From Pasteurella multocida subsp. multocida OH4807 (GTDB lineage: Bacteria > Pseudomonadota > Gammaproteobacteria > Enterobacterales > Pasteurellaceae): DNA of 64,000 nt. The notes under the pieces are model-generated. The model was given only the letters and a program-made list of their open reading frames with translations, had not been told where the DNA came from and ran no database searches. The position numbers were made by a program, and so were the translations under genes. How positions within the stretch are numbered: the stretch's first letter is position 1; every line of letters begins with the position of its first letter. Below, piece after piece: positions 40,436 through 52,557 of the stretch. The stretch lies in NCBI GenBank assembly GCA_000973525.1, contig CP004391.1, forward strand, positions 620,001 through 684,000, written 5' to 3'.

Positions 40436-40456
40436 AAGGCGAACGTTGTCCGCCTT
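40436..40456 (-). terminator. Hairpin between metK and sprT
   Basis: AAGGCG / CGCCTT with a 9-base loop followed on the minus strand by a run of T residues reaching the sprT start codon. Probable metK terminator. Confidence 0.65.
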
Positions 40457-40475
40457 TATTCAGATAACGAGTAAA

Positions 40476-41630
40476 TTATTTTAACCCTGCAGCCACTCTT
40501 AACTCTTCTGCACGATCAACTTTTTCCCAAGGGAATTGTTCACGACCAAAATGACCATAAGCAGCTGTTTCACGGTAAATTGGTTGAATGAGATTGAGCA
40601 TCTTAATTAAACCATATGGACGTAAATCAAAAAACTCACGTACTAATGACACTAGCAATTCATTTGCCACTTTACCTGTACCAAAGGTTTCCACCATAAT
40701 AGATGTTGGATCTGCCACACCAATCGCATAAGAGAGCTGGATTTCGCAACGATCCGCAAGTCCTGCAGCAACAATATTTTTTGCCACGTAACGCGCAGCA
40801 TAAGCGGCTGAACGGTCAACTTTAGAGGGATCTTTACCAGAGAATGCCCCACCACCATGACGTGCCGCCCCACCATAAGTATCCACAATAATTTTTCGCC
40901 CCGTTAAACCACAATCGCCCATCGGTCCACCGATGACGAAACGACCTGTTGGGTTGATAAAATATTTAGTTTCTTTCGATAGCCACTCAGCTGGTAAGAC
41001 AGGTTTGATGATTTCTTCCATCACTGCTTCATGCAAATCATGTTGGCTAACACTATCACAATGTTGTGTTGAAAGCACAACCGCATCTACACCCACAATT
41101 TTGTTATCTTCATATTTTAACGTGACTTGACTTTTGGCATCGGGGCGTAACCAATCTAATGTACCATTTTTACGAACTTTTGCTTGGCGCTCCATTAAAC
41201 GATGCGCATACGTAATGGCTGCTGGCATTAAGACATCTGTTTCATTGGTCGCATAACCAAACATAATCCCTTGGTCACCTGCGCCTTGATCTAATGGATT
41301 CTCACGATCGACCCCTTGATTAATGTCAGAAGATTGTTTACCAATCGCATTTAATACCGCACAAGAATGCCCATCAAAGCCCATATCCGAATGCTTATAA
41401 CCAATATCGCAAATCACTTGACGTGTTAAATTTTCAATATCAACCCATGCTGATGTCGTAATTTCACCACCGACTAATGCCATGCCTGTTTTCACATAGG
41501 TTTCACACGCAACACGTGCTTTAGGATCTTGTTTAAGAATTTCATCGAGTACTGCATCAGAAATCTGATCCGCAATTTTATCTGGATGCCCTTCTGACAC
41601 TGACTCCGAAGTAAATAAGTAACTTGACAT
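40476..41630 (-). CDS. metK: MetK, S-adenosylmethionine synthetase
   Basis: A 384-residue enzyme forming S-adenosylmethionine from methionine and ATP. Signature hexapeptide GAGDQG and the nonapeptide GGGAFSGKD are present, as are the N-terminal [15 protein letters not shown] motif and conserved Lys and His residues. Length equals E. coli MetK (384). GGGAC upstream of the ATG serves as ribosome-binding site. The promoter is recognisable upstream. No SAM riboswitch is seen. Confidence 0.98.
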   Translation of the reverse strand: MSSYLFTSESVSEGHPDKIADQISDAVLDEILKQDPKARVACETYVKTGMALVGGEITTSAWVDIENLTRQVICDIGYKHSDMGFDGHSCAVLNAIGKQSSDINQGVDRENPLDQGAGDQGIMFGYATNETDVLMPAAITYAHRLMERQAKVRKNGTLDWLRPDAKSQVTLKYEDNKIVGVDAVVLSTQHCDSVSQHDLHEAVMEEIIKPVLPAEWLSKETKYFINPTGRFVIGGPMGDCGLTGRKIIVDTYGGAARHGGGAFSGKDPSKVDRSAAYAARYVAKNIVAAGLADRCEIQLSYAIGVADPTSIMVETFGTGKVANELLVSLVREFFDLRPYGLIKMLNLIQPIYRETAAYGHFGREQFPWEKVDRAEELRVAAGLK

Positions 41631-41681
41631 ATTGTCCCTTTAAATTGTCTTAATTTTAGATATTTCTACGTCTGGATGGCT

Positions 41682-41709
41682 ATAATACGCCTTTCAATGA
41701 AAATTTCAA
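41682..41709 (-). promoter_or_regulatory. Sigma-70 promoter of metK
   Basis: On the minus strand TTGAAA, 16-base spacer, TATTAT; about 50 bases upstream of the metK start. A MetJ-type operator array was not evident. Confidence 0.65.
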
Positions 41710-41725
41710 TGTTTAGCGAAAAAAA

Positions 41726-41755
41726 TTCCTCTATTGAATATATCCAATAGAGGAA
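41726..41755 (-). terminator. Terminator of ndk
   Basis: Stem TTCCTCTATTG / CAATAGAGGAA with an 8-base loop, then seven T residues on the minus strand. Confidence 0.88.
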
Positions 41756-41785
41756 ATAATAGGTAATTACATTAAAGTGGCTAGG

Positions 41786-42205
41786 TTAAAAAAGCTCATT
41801 TTCAACAAAGAAATAAGCGATCTCTCGTTTTGCACTTTCAATACTATCTGAACCATGCACAGAGTTATGACGCCCATCCAGAGCAAATTCACGACGAATT
41901 GTGCCTTCTGCCGCTTGCTCAGGATTAGTTGCACCGATCAATGCGCGGTAATCTTTAACCGCATTCTCTTTTTCTAATACTAATGCAACAACTGGTGCCG
42001 ATATCATATAAGCAACTAAATCAGCAAAAAAGGCTTTGCCTTCATGCTCTGCATAAAATCCCTCTGCTTGTTTTTGAGTTAACTGTATCATTTTGGCACC
42101 AACGACATTGAAGCCTGCTTGCTCAAAACGACTTAAAATTGTCCCGATTAAATGCCGTTTTACTGCATCAGGTTTAATCAGAGATAAAGTTCTTTCTACT
42201 GCCAT
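41786..42205 (-). CDS. ndk: Ndk, nucleoside diphosphate kinase
   Basis: A 139-residue kinase balancing nucleoside triphosphates. It contains [12 protein letters not shown] at the N-terminus, and the active His in [19 protein letters not shown] lies upstream of the ATG at 42205, overlapping the pepB stop, so translation may be coupled. The frame is open to 42223 but that extension is inside pepB. E. coli Ndk is 143 residues. Confidence 0.97.
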   Translation of the reverse strand: MAVERTLSLIKPDAVKRHLIGTILSRFEQAGFNVVGAKMIQLTQKQAEGFYAEHEGKAFFADLVAYMISAPVVALVLEKENAVKDYRALIGATNPEQAAEGTIRREFALDGRHNSVHGSDSIESAKREIAYFFVENELF

Positions 42206-42215
42206 CACGCCTTCC

Positions 42216-43520
42216 TTAACCATGTGCTTTTTTTACTAAGAAATGTGCTAATGTTTGCACACCAATGCCTGTTGCGCCCACTGCCCATAAATCACTTGCC
42301 GTTTTGCGGTAGGTGGCAGAACAGTCAATATGTAACCAATTTTGTTGATAATTTTCCACGAAATAAGATAAAAATGCGGTCGCAGTACTGGCGCCTGCTC
42401 CGACAGGAACAGTGCCTGTATTCGCGATATCCGCAAAAGCGGTACTAATTTGTGAACGGTGTAGTTCGGCGAACGGTAAACGCCAGAAAGGTTCTTTTTC
42501 TTCATGTGCCGCGGCAAATAACGCTTCAACCAATTTATCGTCCATGGACAACACAGAATGATAATCATTGCCTACTGCCATTTTGGCTGCGCCTGTTAAT
42601 GTCGCACAATCAATAATAACCTGTGGCTTTTGTTGATCTGCTTCAATCAATCCATCCGCTAACACTAAGCGACCTTCTGCATCTGTGTTTAAAATTTCAG
42701 CCGTTACCCCATTACGGTAACGAATAATGTCACCTAATTTAAACGCATTGCTGCTCACTAAGTTTTCTGCACAGCATAAATAAAGTTTTACACGTTGCTG
42801 CAATCCACGAGCGATCGCTAATCCTAACGCCCCTGTAACCAGTGCTGCGCCCCCCATGTCCGTACGCATTGTACTCATACCTTCGCTGGGTTTAATACTA
42901 TAACCACCGCTATCAAAAGTAATCCCTTTCCCAACTAAACAGGCTAATACTGGTGCCTCTGGGTTGCCTGTTGGGTTAAAATCAAGTTGTAACATCACAG
43001 GTGGATTGGCTGAGCCACGTCCGACGTTCCAAATACCGTGGTAATGTTGTTCTTTTAATGCTTCACCTGAAATCAATTTAAATTGAACCGCACTTTTCTC
43101 GCCATACGCTTCTGCTTGTTCCTCAATAAAGGCGGCTGCACGTTTGGCTAATTCAATAGGTGTAATCTCTTCTGCGGGTGCATTAATTATTTCACGTACA
43201 AAATCGCCGCACTGGATACGTGCAAGTAATTCAGCTTGCGGCGCCTCATCAAGATGCGGAAACGCTAAGGCATAATCTTGTTTTGCCGTATAAAAACCTT
43301 GATAGAATGCCCAACAGTTTTCTAAATTCCAGTTTTCCCCAATTAACTCTACGTCTTTAATCCCTTGACCACGTAATTTGCGGGCGGCTTTTTGAACTAA
43401 TGTGCATTCTGCATTATCACAGACGTGAATGGTGGCTTGTTCTTGATTAAAACTCAACAGCGCCTTTTTCCCCCACACGTCACTGGCGGCTTGGTAGGAA
43501 AGGGTAATTTGCATTGGCAT
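42216..43520 (-). CDS. pepB: PepB, M17-family aminopeptidase
   Basis: The 434-residue cytosolic aminopeptidase has the M17 signature [14 protein letters not shown] and metal ligands in [16 protein letters not shown] and MRTDMGGAA. Length matches E. coli PepB (427). AAGGAC precedes the ATG at 43520. It is followed by ndk, an order shared with H. influenzae. One uptake signal is inside (43087). Confidence 0.95.
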   Translation of the reverse strand: MPMQITLSYQAASDVWGKKALLSFNQEQATIHVCDNAECTLVQKAARKLRGQGIKDVELIGENWNLENCWAFYQGFYTAKQDYALAFPHLDEAPQAELLARIQCGDFVREIINAPAEEITPIELAKRAAAFIEEQAEAYGEKSAVQFKLISGEALKEQHYHGIWNVGRGSANPPVMLQLDFNPTGNPEAPVLACLVGKGITFDSGGYSIKPSEGMSTMRTDMGGAALVTGALGLAIARGLQQRVKLYLCCAENLVSSNAFKLGDIIRYRNGVTAEILNTDAEGRLVLADGLIEADQQKPQVIIDCATLTGAAKMAVGNDYHSVLSMDDKLVEALFAAAHEEKEPFWRLPFAELHRSQISTAFADIANTGTVPVGAGASTATAFLSYFVENYQQNWLHIDCSATYRKTASDLWAVGATGIGVQTLAHFLVKKAHG

Positions 43521-43554
43521 AATATGTCCTTTTATTTATTGTGATGATAAAAAT

Positions 43555-43590
43555 AAAGTGCGGTCCACTATACCAGTTTTTCCGCACTTT
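43555..43590 (-). terminator. Terminator of the dTDP-glucose dehydratase gene from paired uptake signals
   Basis: AAAGTGCGGT at 43555-43564 pairs with CCGCACTTT at 43582-43590. It lies downstream of the dehydratase gene and upstream of pepB. Confidence 0.7.
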
Positions 43591-43613
43591 AGTAGTCCAT
43601 CCCGCAAAATATA

Positions 43614-45067
<1,454 letters not shown>

Positions 45068-45077
45068 TACCCTATTT

Positions 45078-45107
45078 AAAAAAGCACTGACCAGTCAGTG
45101 CTTTTTT
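45078..45107. terminator. Convergent terminator between infA and lnt
   Basis: A near-perfect palindrome AAAAAAGCACTGAC / GTCAGTGCTTTTTT with a very short loop, between convergent genes. Confidence 0.9.
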
Positions 45108-45112
45108 ATTGC

Positions 45113-46660
45113 TTATTGTTTTGATGTACTTAATATCCGATGACGAAGTAAACGCCCTATTCCGCGGATCAAGAGCAATAAGCAAGAGAGGGCATAAATC
45201 GGCAAGTTTCCAAGTACTGCATAAGGGGTCTTCCCTACTGTCGCGATAACCTCATGAGTAAGCGTTGTTTCTACAAATTGTGGCGCTTGTGCCACCACTT
45301 GACCTTGCTCATCAATAAATGCACTCACCCCCGTATTTGTTGCGCGAATCACGGGCTTACCCAGCTCTAACGCTCGCATTCTTGCCATTTGTAAATGTTG
45401 CCAAGGTCCGATTGAATCACCAAACCACGCATCATTTGAAATTGTCAGAATAAAATCTGTATTTTGTCGAAGACTCTGACGTAACTGCTCTCCCAGAATA
45501 ATTTCATAACAAATTGCAGCGCTAAAATGCTTATTTTTCACCAGAAGTGGGGCTTGTTGTGACTCCCCCGACTGAAATGCCGACATCGGTAAATTAAATA
45601 CAGTTCCTAACGGTCGTAACAGACTTTCCAACGGCACATACTCACCAAAAGGCACCAGATGATGTTTATTATAACGATGAGGCGTATCAAGTGAATAAGG
45701 CTGCGAAGGATTACCCAATGTCATGATCGAGTTAAATAATTTACCTGCCTGTTCATCTTGAAAGATTGTGCCAATCATCACTTCCGTCCCTGCTTGCTGA
45801 GCTGCGGACTGTAAACTAGCAAAGAAAGGTTGAATATGATTTTCTAACACAGGCAAGGCTGATTCTGGCAAAATAATGACATCCGTTTTGCCTAGGTGCT
45901 GCGCAATCAACTTTTGATAAATCGCTAACGTACTGTAAAGGTATTCCGGCGCCCACTTCAGATTTTGTTCAATATTTCCTTGCGCTAACGTCACATTTAA
46001 CCGACTGTCTTCTCTTTTTTTCACATATGTCGTTTGTGATGTATAAGCACTGAGCACAGCCACAATCACTAATAACATAGCCTCTACCGCAGCAACATGA
46101 AACTGTCTTGGGTGTGCAAATAGTGCAAGGATAATATTCACAATAACCGCACTGACCCACATGACAAAAAATGTCACACCGGTTACACCAAATAATTGTG
46201 CTAAATGTGAAAATGGACTATCGATTTGACTGTAACCAAATTGTAACCAAGGAAAACCCGTGAAGACCCAGCCACGAAGAAATTCAGTCCCCGTCCAAAT
46301 AACAGGAAACAAGGCTACGCTACGTACCTGAAAGCGATGTATTAAATAAGCAAAGAGTACGGGATAGAGTGCAAGATAAGCAGAAAGCAACACGACCAGT
46401 AAGTAACTAATAGCAAGCGGAGCCCCGCCAAATTGATGAATACTGACGTGTAACCAATGTACCCCAAAAGTAAAAAAGCTCAAGCCCCACAAAAATGCGC
46501 CGATAAGTGCGGTCTTTTGTTCAGAAATTTTAATGACCAACAATAAACCAATAACAGAAACATAAGCGAATCCCCAATAGTCAAAGGGAGAAAATGCTAA
46601 TACACCTAATGCCCCAGACAGTATCGCAATGATATACATCCACATCGTCTTTTTTTTCAT
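45113..46660 (-). CDS. lnt: Lnt, apolipoprotein N-acyltransferase
   Basis: A 515-residue inner-membrane protein that adds the third acyl chain to lipoproteins. The N-terminal half has about six membrane segments. The periplasmic nitrilase-like domain contains the Glu in ILPESALP, a Lys in NKHHLVPFGEYVPLE and the nucleophilic Cys in AAICYEIILGE. E. coli Lnt is 512 residues. It is downstream of corC, the usual order. One uptake signal lies at 46505. Confidence 0.97.
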   Translation of the reverse strand: MKKKTMWMYIIAILSGALGVLAFSPFDYWGFAYVSVIGLLLVIKISEQKTALIGAFLWGLSFFTFGVHWLHVSIHQFGGAPLAISYLLVVLLSAYLALYPVLFAYLIHRFQVRSVALFPVIWTGTEFLRGWVFTGFPWLQFGYSQIDSPFSHLAQLFGVTGVTFFVMWVSAVIVNIILALFAHPRQFHVAAVEAMLLVIVAVLSAYTSQTTYVKKREDSRLNVTLAQGNIEQNLKWAPEYLYSTLAIYQKLIAQHLGKTDVIILPESALPVLENHIQPFFASLQSAAQQAGTEVMIGTIFQDEQAGKLFNSIMTLGNPSQPYSLDTPHRYNKHHLVPFGEYVPLESLLRPLGTVFNLPMSAFQSGESQQAPLLVKNKHFSAAICYEIILGEQLRQSLRQNTDFILTISNDAWFGDSIGPWQHLQMARMRALELGKPVIRATNTGVSAFIDEQGQVVAQAPQFVETTLTHEVIATVGKTPYAVLGNLPIYALSCLLLLIRGIGRLLRHRILSTSKQ

Positions 46661-46678
46661 ATTGCTCCAAATAATTAA

Positions 46679-46698
46679 GCACGAGTAAAAACTCGTGC
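46679..46698. other. Hairpin between corC and lnt
   Basis: GCACGAGT / ACTCGTGC with a 4-base loop and no T run. Located between two genes expected to be co-transcribed; perhaps an RNA stability element. Confidence 0.4.
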
Positions 46699-46723
46699 TA
46701 ATTGTTTCGTTTATTCCATAAGA

Positions 46724-47626
46724 TTACTCTTCTTTATTTTCTTCCGCTTTTTCAATTTCCGCTAGCTGTTCATCTGTGACCGTAACGCGTAGTTGAATTA
46801 AACGGCGACTGTCTGCAGAAGTGACTTTAAAATTGATATTTTCAATAGTAATATCTTCACCCCGTTTCGGCAAATAACCAAAAGCTTGCATCACTACCCC
46901 ACCGATGGTATCCACTTCCTCATCTTCAAAATGAGTATTAAACTGTTGGTTAAAATCTTCAATGTCCGTTAATGCTCGTACTGCATAAGTATGGCGCGAA
47001 AGTTGGCGGACATTGACCACTTCTTCTTCATCAAATTCATCTTCAATATCACCAACAATTTGTTCTAAGATATCTTCAATGGTCACAAGCCCAGACACCG
47101 CACCAAACTCATCGACAACAATCGCCATATGAAAACGTTCTGAACGGAAATCTTTTAACATTCGATCGACCCGTTTACTTTCAGGTACAATCACGGCTGG
47201 TCGTAATAATGGCATCAGATCAAATTCTTCCGCGTTAGTACGCAAAAACTTAAGCAGATCTTTAGCATGTAGAATGCCAGCAATATTATCACGTTCATCC
47301 GTAATCACAGGAAACCGTGAGTGAGCGGATTCGATAATCGTATCAAGACAAGAATCAAGGTTTTGACCAGTTTGGATAAAAACAATTTGTGAACGTGGAA
47401 TCATGATATCACGTACTCGTAACTCCGCGATTTCCATCACGCCTTCAATCATCTCACGTGTATCCTGATCAATCAGATCATTTTGTTCTGAATCGCGAAT
47501 CACCTCCACCAACTCTTCGCGGTTCTTTAATTCCCCTTGGAAAAATCGTCCAAATAAAGATTGAAAAAAACTTTTCTTGTGTGAAGTGTCAGTTTGATTC
47601 GTATTCGATGGTTCTTCGTTTAACAT
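46724..47626 (-). CDS. corC: CorC/YbeX, CBS-domain protein
   Basis: A 300-residue cytoplasmic protein with paired CBS domains (about residues 70-195; segments [11 protein letters not shown] and [10 protein letters not shown]) and a C-terminal CorC_HlyC domain. It is implicated in Mg2+/Co2+ efflux and, as YbeX, in ribosome metabolism. Length is typical (E. coli 292). It precedes lnt as in E. coli, but ybeZ-ybeY, which normally precede it, are 16 kb away at the right edge. Confidence 0.93.
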   Translation of the reverse strand: MLNEEPSNTNQTDTSHKKSFFQSLFGRFFQGELKNREELVEVIRDSEQNDLIDQDTREMIEGVMEIAELRVRDIMIPRSQIVFIQTGQNLDSCLDTIIESAHSRFPVITDERDNIAGILHAKDLLKFLRTNAEEFDLMPLLRPAVIVPESKRVDRMLKDFRSERFHMAIVVDEFGAVSGLVTIEDILEQIVGDIEDEFDEEEVVNVRQLSRHTYAVRALTDIEDFNQQFNTHFEDEEVDTIGGVVMQAFGYLPKRGEDITIENINFKVTSADSRRLIQLRVTVTDEQLAEIEKAEENKEE

Positions 47627-47698
47627 AAAAATTAGAATAAGTTTCCGTCAACATTGACCGTTAAAAAGTAACATATTTCTTATATGATAGCAAAAAAA

Positions 47699-47716
47699 GC
47701 CCCTAGACAGTGGGGC
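47699..47716 (-). terminator. Terminator of the galTKM operon
   Basis: GCCCC / GGGGC stem with an 8-base loop followed on the minus strand by seven T residues, just after galM. Confidence 0.75.
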
Positions 47717-47742
47717 AATATTACTACAATTCGCATTGATTA

Positions 47743-48771
47743 TTATAAAAATTTAAACTGCGTCCAATGCTGATATTTTTCATAGGCTCGACTCATCCCT
47801 CCAAATTTCCACCACTCAGGATGGTTTGGTGTATCTGGCAGGGCTTGCGTTTCAAGCGCTACACCAGCATAGTCCGCATAAACGGAGGCTAAACGGGTAG
47901 GCGTCCCGGCTAAAAAATTACCCGTATAAACTTGCAACGCAGGTTGCGAGGTAGATACATGTAGACTCAATGAACCATCACTTGCAGTTAAAATCGCGCT
48001 GGTCTGCGTCTTATCTTCGTTCAATAAAAAGGCATGATCATAACCTTTAACTAAAACCTGTTCATCTTGCAAAAAATCCTGACCAATTTTTTTCATTCGG
48101 CGAAAATCAAAACTGGTCTGTTGCACCGATTTCAATGGTCCATTCGGAATGCCTTCTGCATCAACGGGTAAATAGTAGTCTGCATTTAATTGCAAATAAT
48201 GAGTACGAATATCCGCCCCATAATCTGCATCATTTAAATTGAAGTACGCATGGTTAGTTAAATTGAGAGGACCGTCTTGGTCTGTTTCAGCGTCAAACCT
48301 TACCTCGACACAGTTTTCTTCTGTCAATGTATAAGTTAATGTCACATTGAGATTCCCCTGAAAGCCTTGATCCCCATCCACAGAAAAAAGTGTAAAACGC
48401 ACAAAATTATCACCGCACTGTGCAACACGCCAGCGCTTACCATTAAATCCTGTGGTCCCACCATGCAATTGGTGGCGACCGTGATTAAGATCCAGTTGAA
48501 TCGTTTTACCATTCAGCACAAATTGTCCCTGTGCAATACGATTCGCATAACGACCTACCGTCACTCCTAAATAGGCTTGTTGGCTGGGGTAGTCCTCGAC
48601 TCTACAGCCTAATAACACTTCGCGTAATACCTGTTGAACTGGTACTTTGCATGACATCCATGTCGCGCCCCAATCCATTACTTGAATAGTCATACCTTTC
48701 GTATTTGTTAATGTAAATAACTGAAATGGCAGACCATCTGGCGCGCATCCTTGTGCTGTTTGCATCAGCAT
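47743..48771 (-). CDS. galM: GalM, aldose 1-epimerase (mutarotase)
   Basis: The 342-residue enzyme interconverts beta- and alpha-galactose, feeding GalK. Catalytic motifs include [24 protein letters not shown] and the C-terminal [17 protein letters not shown] with the active Glu. I place the start at the ATG at 48771, which has AAGGGG upstream and overlaps galK by 7 bases; an ATG at 48765 overlaps the galK stop as TGATG and is also possible. E. coli GalM is 346 residues. Last gene of galTKM. Confidence 0.93.
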   Translation of the reverse strand: MLMQTAQGCAPDGLPFQLFTLTNTKGMTIQVMDWGATWMSCKVPVQQVLREVLLGCRVEDYPSQQAYLGVTVGRYANRIAQGQFVLNGKTIQLDLNHGRHQLHGGTTGFNGKRWRVAQCGDNFVRFTLFSVDGDQGFQGNLNVTLTYTLTEENCVEVRFDAETDQDGPLNLTNHAYFNLNDADYGADIRTHYLQLNADYYLPVDAEGIPNGPLKSVQQTSFDFRRMKKIGQDFLQDEQVLVKGYDHAFLLNEDKTQTSAILTASDGSLSLHVSTSQPALQVYTGNFLAGTPTRLASVYADYAGVALETQALPDTPNHPEWWKFGGMSRAYEKYQHWTQFKFL

Positions 48772-49922
48772 ACCGTTACCCCTTGTGATGCTGTGCAAAC
48801 ATAAAAGTCCTCTTTTAATCCTGTTTGTTTTTCATAGTTATCTGCAATAATTTGACGGACAGCATCCACTTTCTCGATAGGTGCCACAGCAACAATACAC
48901 CCACCAAAACCACCACCAGTCATGCGAGCGCCTCCCGTTTTACCGATCGCCACTTGCGCTAATTCAACTAAATAATCAATTTGTGGTACGGTGATCTCAA
49001 AGTCATCACGCATAGAATCGTGCGACTGTCCCATTAACTCACCTAATAAAGCCAAATTTCCACTTTGGAGTGCTTGCACGGCATCCAGTACACGTTGATT
49101 TTCTGTGACCACATGACGTGCGCGTTTTGCAACCTCTGCATCAAACGCAGTTAATTCTGCTTCTCGTTGTTTAAATTGTGTAAGTGAGACATCACGCAGT
49201 GCTTTGACGCCGAAGAATTTCGCTGCTGTCTCACATTGTTGACGACGGGTATTATATTCTCCTGCTACCAAATCGTGCTTTACATGAGAATTAACAATCA
49301 TCACCGCAACGTTGCTGGGAATCGGTGTTGGAACAGTATCCAATGTGCGGCAATCAATCATCAATAAGTGATCTTTTTGACCTAATGCAGAAATAAGTTG
49401 ATCCATATTGCCACATTGGCAACCAACGAACTGGTTCTCTGCCTTTTGACCAATCAACGCAATCTCAGTATTAGTTAATGCCAATTGCCCTAATTGTTGG
49501 CAAAATTTTCCCACTGCGACTTCTAACGAAGCAGAAGAACTTAATCCCGCAGATAGCGGAACATTGCCTGAAATAACTAAATCGGCACCTTGCTGAAATG
49601 TGGGATAACGTTCTTGAATAAATTTCACGACACCACGTACATAGCCAGTCCACTTTTTACGAGGTTCAGGCACAATTGGCTGCGCTAAATCAAATTCGTC
49701 CCACGCAGTTAAATCACCCGCAAAAACGCGAAACACACTATCTTGGCGTGGTTTACCACTAATTGCGGTACCATAATTAATCGCACAAGGCATCACAAAA
49801 CCATCGTTGTAATCTGTATGCTCGCCAATGATATTCACACGCCCAGGCGCATAAACATTTAACGTAGGTTCAGTATGAAATTTTTGCTGGAATAAATTTT
49901 GAGCGGATTGCTGAGGGGTCAT
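48765..49922 (-). CDS. galK: GalK, galactokinase
   Basis: A 385-residue GHMP kinase phosphorylating alpha-galactose. The galactokinase signature [19 protein letters not shown], the ATP motif [15 protein letters not shown] and the C-terminal [17 protein letters not shown] are present. Length matches E. coli GalK (382). It follows galT by 76 bases and overlaps galM. No anomaly. Confidence 0.97.
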   Translation of the reverse strand: MTPQQSAQNLFQQKFHTEPTLNVYAPGRVNIIGEHTDYNDGFVMPCAINYGTAISGKPRQDSVFRVFAGDLTAWDEFDLAQPIVPEPRKKWTGYVRGVVKFIQERYPTFQQGADLVISGNVPLSAGLSSSASLEVAVGKFCQQLGQLALTNTEIALIGQKAENQFVGCQCGNMDQLISALGQKDHLLMIDCRTLDTVPTPIPSNVAVMIVNSHVKHDLVAGEYNTRRQQCETAAKFFGVKALRDVSLTQFKQREAELTAFDAEVAKRARHVVTENQRVLDAVQALQSGNLALLGELMGQSHDSMRDDFEITVPQIDYLVELAQVAIGKTGGARMTGGGFGGCIVAVAPIEKVDAVRQIIADNYEKQTGLKEDFYVCTASQGVTVC

Positions 49923-49998
49923 GTTATATTCCTTTTTATTTATCTGTTTTATTGTTATTCTCGCTGTTTAGCATTGAGTCAATGTATCATTCACGCCT

Positions 49999-51045
49999 TT
50001 ACTTTTGCTTATAATGCACATCACTGAGCACACGAAGTCTTTCCGCCGCTTGCTCCGCAGTCAAATCACGTTGCGATTCACCTAACATTTCATACCCGAC
50101 CATAAACTTGCGTACTGTCGCTGAACGTAAAAGAGGAGGATAGAAATGCGCATGTAATTGCCAATGTTCATTGCTGTCTTGATTAAAGGGTGCAGCATGG
50201 AATCCCATAGAATACGGGAACGAAATCTCAAATAAGTTATCGTATTTTGTCGTTAATTTTTTCAGTGCCAGCGCCAGATCGTTGGCTTGTGCATCAGTTA
50301 AATCGGTTAAGCGTTTAACCTGTACTTTAGGTAATAATAAAGTTTCAAATGGCCATACTGCCCAATAAGGTACCACCGCTAACCAATGCTCAGTCTCAAC
50401 CACAATACGTTCTTTTAATTCTAGTTCACGTTTTACATAATCGACCAACATTACTGAGCCGTGTTTTTCAAAATACGCCCGTTGGGTTTGATCTTCACGC
50501 ACGACTTCATTTGGTAAAAAACTGTTTGCCCAAATCTGTCCATGCGGGTGAGGATTTGAGCACCCCATTGCAGCTCCTTTGTTCTCAAAAATTTGTACCC
50601 ATTGATATGTTTTCCCTAATTCATGCAACTGGTCCTGCCACACTTTAATCACTTCTGTGATTTCTTCGACTGTTAATAACGGTAAGGTTTTGCTATGATC
50701 AGGTGAAAAGCAAATCACGCGACTTTCGCCTTGTGCTTTTGAAATTTGGAATAAAGGATCTGTCGTATTTTCTGGATTAGGGGTATCCTCTAATAGTGCA
50801 GAAAAGTCATTTTTGAACACGAAAGGCTTTTTATAATCTGGGTTTTGTTCACCCGTAATTCGCTTATTACTCGGGCAAAGATAACAACTTGGATCATGAG
50901 TGGGCTTTTCATCCTCAGCAACTTTCTCTTGTTGCCCTTGCCATGGCCGTTTGGCACGATGTGGTGAGACAAGCACCCACTGGTCTGTTAATGGATTATA
51001 TCGACGATGTGGATGTTCAGTTGGTTCAAATACTTGATGACGCAT
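49999..51045 (-). CDS. galT: GalT, galactose-1-phosphate uridylyltransferase
   Basis: A 348-residue HIT-superfamily enzyme exchanging UMP between UDP-glucose and galactose 1-phosphate. It has [20 protein letters not shown] near the start, zinc-site cysteines in CYLCPSN, and the active-site His-Pro-His in [12 protein letters not shown]. coli GalT is 348 residues. It is the first gene of galTKM; galE is not in the window. A GalR-like operator is 20 bases upstream of its start codon. Confidence 0.97.
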   Translation of the reverse strand: MRHQVFEPTEHPHRRYNPLTDQWVLVSPHRAKRPWQGQQEKVAEDEKPTHDPSCYLCPSNKRITGEQNPDYKKPFVFKNDFSALLEDTPNPENTTDPLFQISKAQGESRVICFSPDHSKTLPLLTVEEITEVIKVWQDQLHELGKTYQWVQIFENKGAAMGCSNPHPHGQIWANSFLPNEVVREDQTQRAYFEKHGSVMLVDYVKRELELKERIVVETEHWLAVVPYWAVWPFETLLLPKVQVKRLTDLTDAQANDLALALKKLTTKYDNLFEISFPYSMGFHAAPFNQDSNEHWQLHAHFYPPLLRSATVRKFMVGYEMLGESQRDLTAEQAAERLRVLSDVHYKQK

Positions 51046-51064
51046 CTTTTATACTCCCGACGTC

Positions 51065-51078
51065 TGAAAACGGTTACA
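51065..51078. promoter_or_regulatory. GalR-type operator upstream of galT
   Basis: TGAAAACGGTTACA fits the GalR/GalS consensus TGNAANCGNTTNCA. It is positioned to control galTKM. Confidence 0.7.
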
Positions 51079-51119
51079 TTTTATGATTGGCATAAGATAG
51101 CAAATTAGTAAAAATAAAC

Positions 51120-51135
51120 TGTTAACTAGATCACA
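51120..51135. promoter_or_regulatory. CRP-like site between galT and galS
   Basis: TGTTA-N6-TCACA, one mismatch from TGTGA-N6-TCACA. It lies between the two operators of the divergent gal promoter region. Confidence 0.6.
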
Positions 51136-51194
51136 AAATCGATAAATCTGTCACGATTTCCCCTCATTTTTGTGACCGAGTTGTCAAAATTAAA

Positions 51195-51208
51195 GGTAAG
51201 CGTTTTCA
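51195..51208. promoter_or_regulatory. GalR-type operator upstream of the repressor gene
   Basis: GGTAAGCGTTTTCA, 63 bases before the repressor start and 130 bp centre-to-centre from the galT operator; suggests autoregulation and perhaps looping. Confidence 0.65.
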
Positions 51209-51270
51209 AATATCACAAAAATTTTATATGATGAGAGTAAGTTGTTCTCAAAGGAAAGGTCATATTAATT

Positions 51271-52269
51271 ATGGTTACTATTCATGATGTAGCACAACAC
51301 GCAGGCGTCTCTGTCGCCACGGTGTCTCGTGTACTAAACAACCACCCTTCTGCTAGTACGAAAGCACGCCTTGCCGTAAAAACAGCAGTAGAAAAACTAG
51401 GTTACCAGCCAAATGCCAATGCGCAGGCACTTGCGATGAAAAATACCGATACGATCGGCGTTGTCGTCACCGACGTCACCGATGCCTTCTTCGCAATTTT
51501 AGTTAAAGCCGTTGATAAAGTGGCTGAAGAATATAAGAAAACCATACTAATCGGTATTGGCTACCATAATGCAGAAAAAGAGAAAGAAGCAATTGATACG
51601 TTGTTACGTAAACGCTGCAGCTGCCTTGTCGTGCATGCTAAAGCACTGAGCGATGACAGTCTCAGCCAATATTTAGAAAAAGTGCCAGGCATGGTTATCA
51701 TCAACCGAATTGTAGCAGGGTATGAACATCGTTGTGTGAGTTTAGATAATGAAAAAGGTACTTTTGTTGCAACAGAAACCTTAATTAAACTGGGACACAA
51801 AAAAATCGGTTATATTGGTTCTAATCACCATATTACAGATGAAATCGAAAGAAAACGTGGTTATCTTTCAGCACTTAAAGAACATCATATCCCTGTTATT
51901 GAGCACGCTATTACGCATAGCACACCGGATTTCGAAGGCGGGGAAGAGGCGATGATCAATCTATTAAGCTATAATGCTGATCTCACCGCTGTCGTAGCCT
52001 ATAATGACTCAATGGCTGCAGGTGCGATCTCTGTCTTGAGCGAAAATAATATTAATGTGCCAAAACAATGTTCGATCATTGGTTTTGATGATATGCCTAT
52101 TGCGCGTTATTTAATTCCTAAATTGACAACTATCCGTTACCCGATTGATTTAATGGCAACTTATGCAGCCAAATTAGCACTCAGCTTAGTTGATCAAGAT
52201 GTGAAAACACCAACGCATATCCAGTTTAATCCAACATTAGTAAGACGTTTCTCAACCGAGCAAAAATAA
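51271..52269 (+). CDS. galS: GalR/GalS-type LacI-family repressor
   Basis: A 332-residue LacI-family repressor. The helix-turn-helix [20 protein letters not shown] is at residues 4-23. The hinge helix (NANAQALA) and a periplasmic-binding-like sugar domain ([15 protein letters not shown] onwards) follow. It is divergent from galTKM and directly upstream of mglBAC, matching galS-mgl in E. coli. AAAGGAAAGG precedes the ATG. Galactose or fucose is the expected inducer. GalR and GalS cannot be separated from sequence alone; position favours GalS. Confidence 0.9.
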   Translation: MVTIHDVAQHAGVSVATVSRVLNNHPSASTKARLAVKTAVEKLGYQPNANAQALAMKNTDTIGVVVTDVTDAFFAILVKAVDKVAEEYKKTILIGIGYHNAEKEKEAIDTLLRKRCSCLVVHAKALSDDSLSQYLEKVPGMVIINRIVAGYEHRCVSLDNEKGTFVATETLIKLGHKKIGYIGSNHHITDEIERKRGYLSALKEHHIPVIEHAITHSTPDFEGGEEAMINLLSYNADLTAVVAYNDSMAAGAISVLSENNINVPKQCSIIGFDDMPIARYLIPKLTTIRYPIDLMATYAAKLALSLVDQDVKTPTHIQFNPTLVRRFSTEQK

Positions 52270-52315
52270 GCTATCTCAAGGTATTGGAAACGTAAACATT
52301 TTTATTAACCCATAT

Positions 52316-52357
52316 AAAAAGTGCGGGGAATTTCAAACGAATTTTCCCGCATTTTTT
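52316..52357 (+). terminator. Terminator of the repressor gene, with a degenerate uptake signal
   Basis: The stem around GCGGGGAATT / AATTTTCCCGC is flanked by AAAAAGT and ATTTTTTT. The left arm is an uptake signal with one change (AAGTGCGGG). Confidence 0.65.
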
Positions 52358-52387
52358 TCACATACAGTAGAAAAAAACACCTAAAAG

Positions 52388-52403
52388 TGTGATCTAGGTA
52401 ACA
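52388..52403 (+). promoter_or_regulatory. Upstream CRP-like site of mgl
   Basis: TGTGA-TCTAGG-TAACA, one mismatch to the CRP core, about 90 bases upstream of the likely transcription start. Confidence 0.55.
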
Positions 52404-52418
52404 TTTTTATTAGTTAAT

Positions 52419-52434
52419 TGTAATCGTTTTCACA
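52419..52434 (+). promoter_or_regulatory. GalR/GalS-type operator of mgl
   Basis: TGTAATCGTTTTCACA matches the operators in the gal region and lies just upstream of the main CRP site, so repressor and CRP could compete or interact. Confidence 0.7.
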
Positions 52435-52436
52435 AA

Positions 52437-52479
52437 TGTGAGTGAGATCACAGTCTTTAAATATATTTTCCAGTATGAT
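52437..52479 (+). promoter_or_regulatory. mglB promoter with consensus CRP site
   Basis: A perfect TGTGA-N6-TCACA site at 52437-52452 is followed by a -10 element TATGAT at 52474-52479. A start near 52486 would put the CRP centre at about -41.5, the class II position. There is no good -35 element, consistent with CRP dependence. Confidence 0.8.
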
Positions 52480-52557
52480 TCTTGCCAGTTATCTAGGCAA
52501 AGTGGGTTAAAAGCAAAAAGATAACAAAATCCATTCGTTCCAAACAGGAGAGTTATT

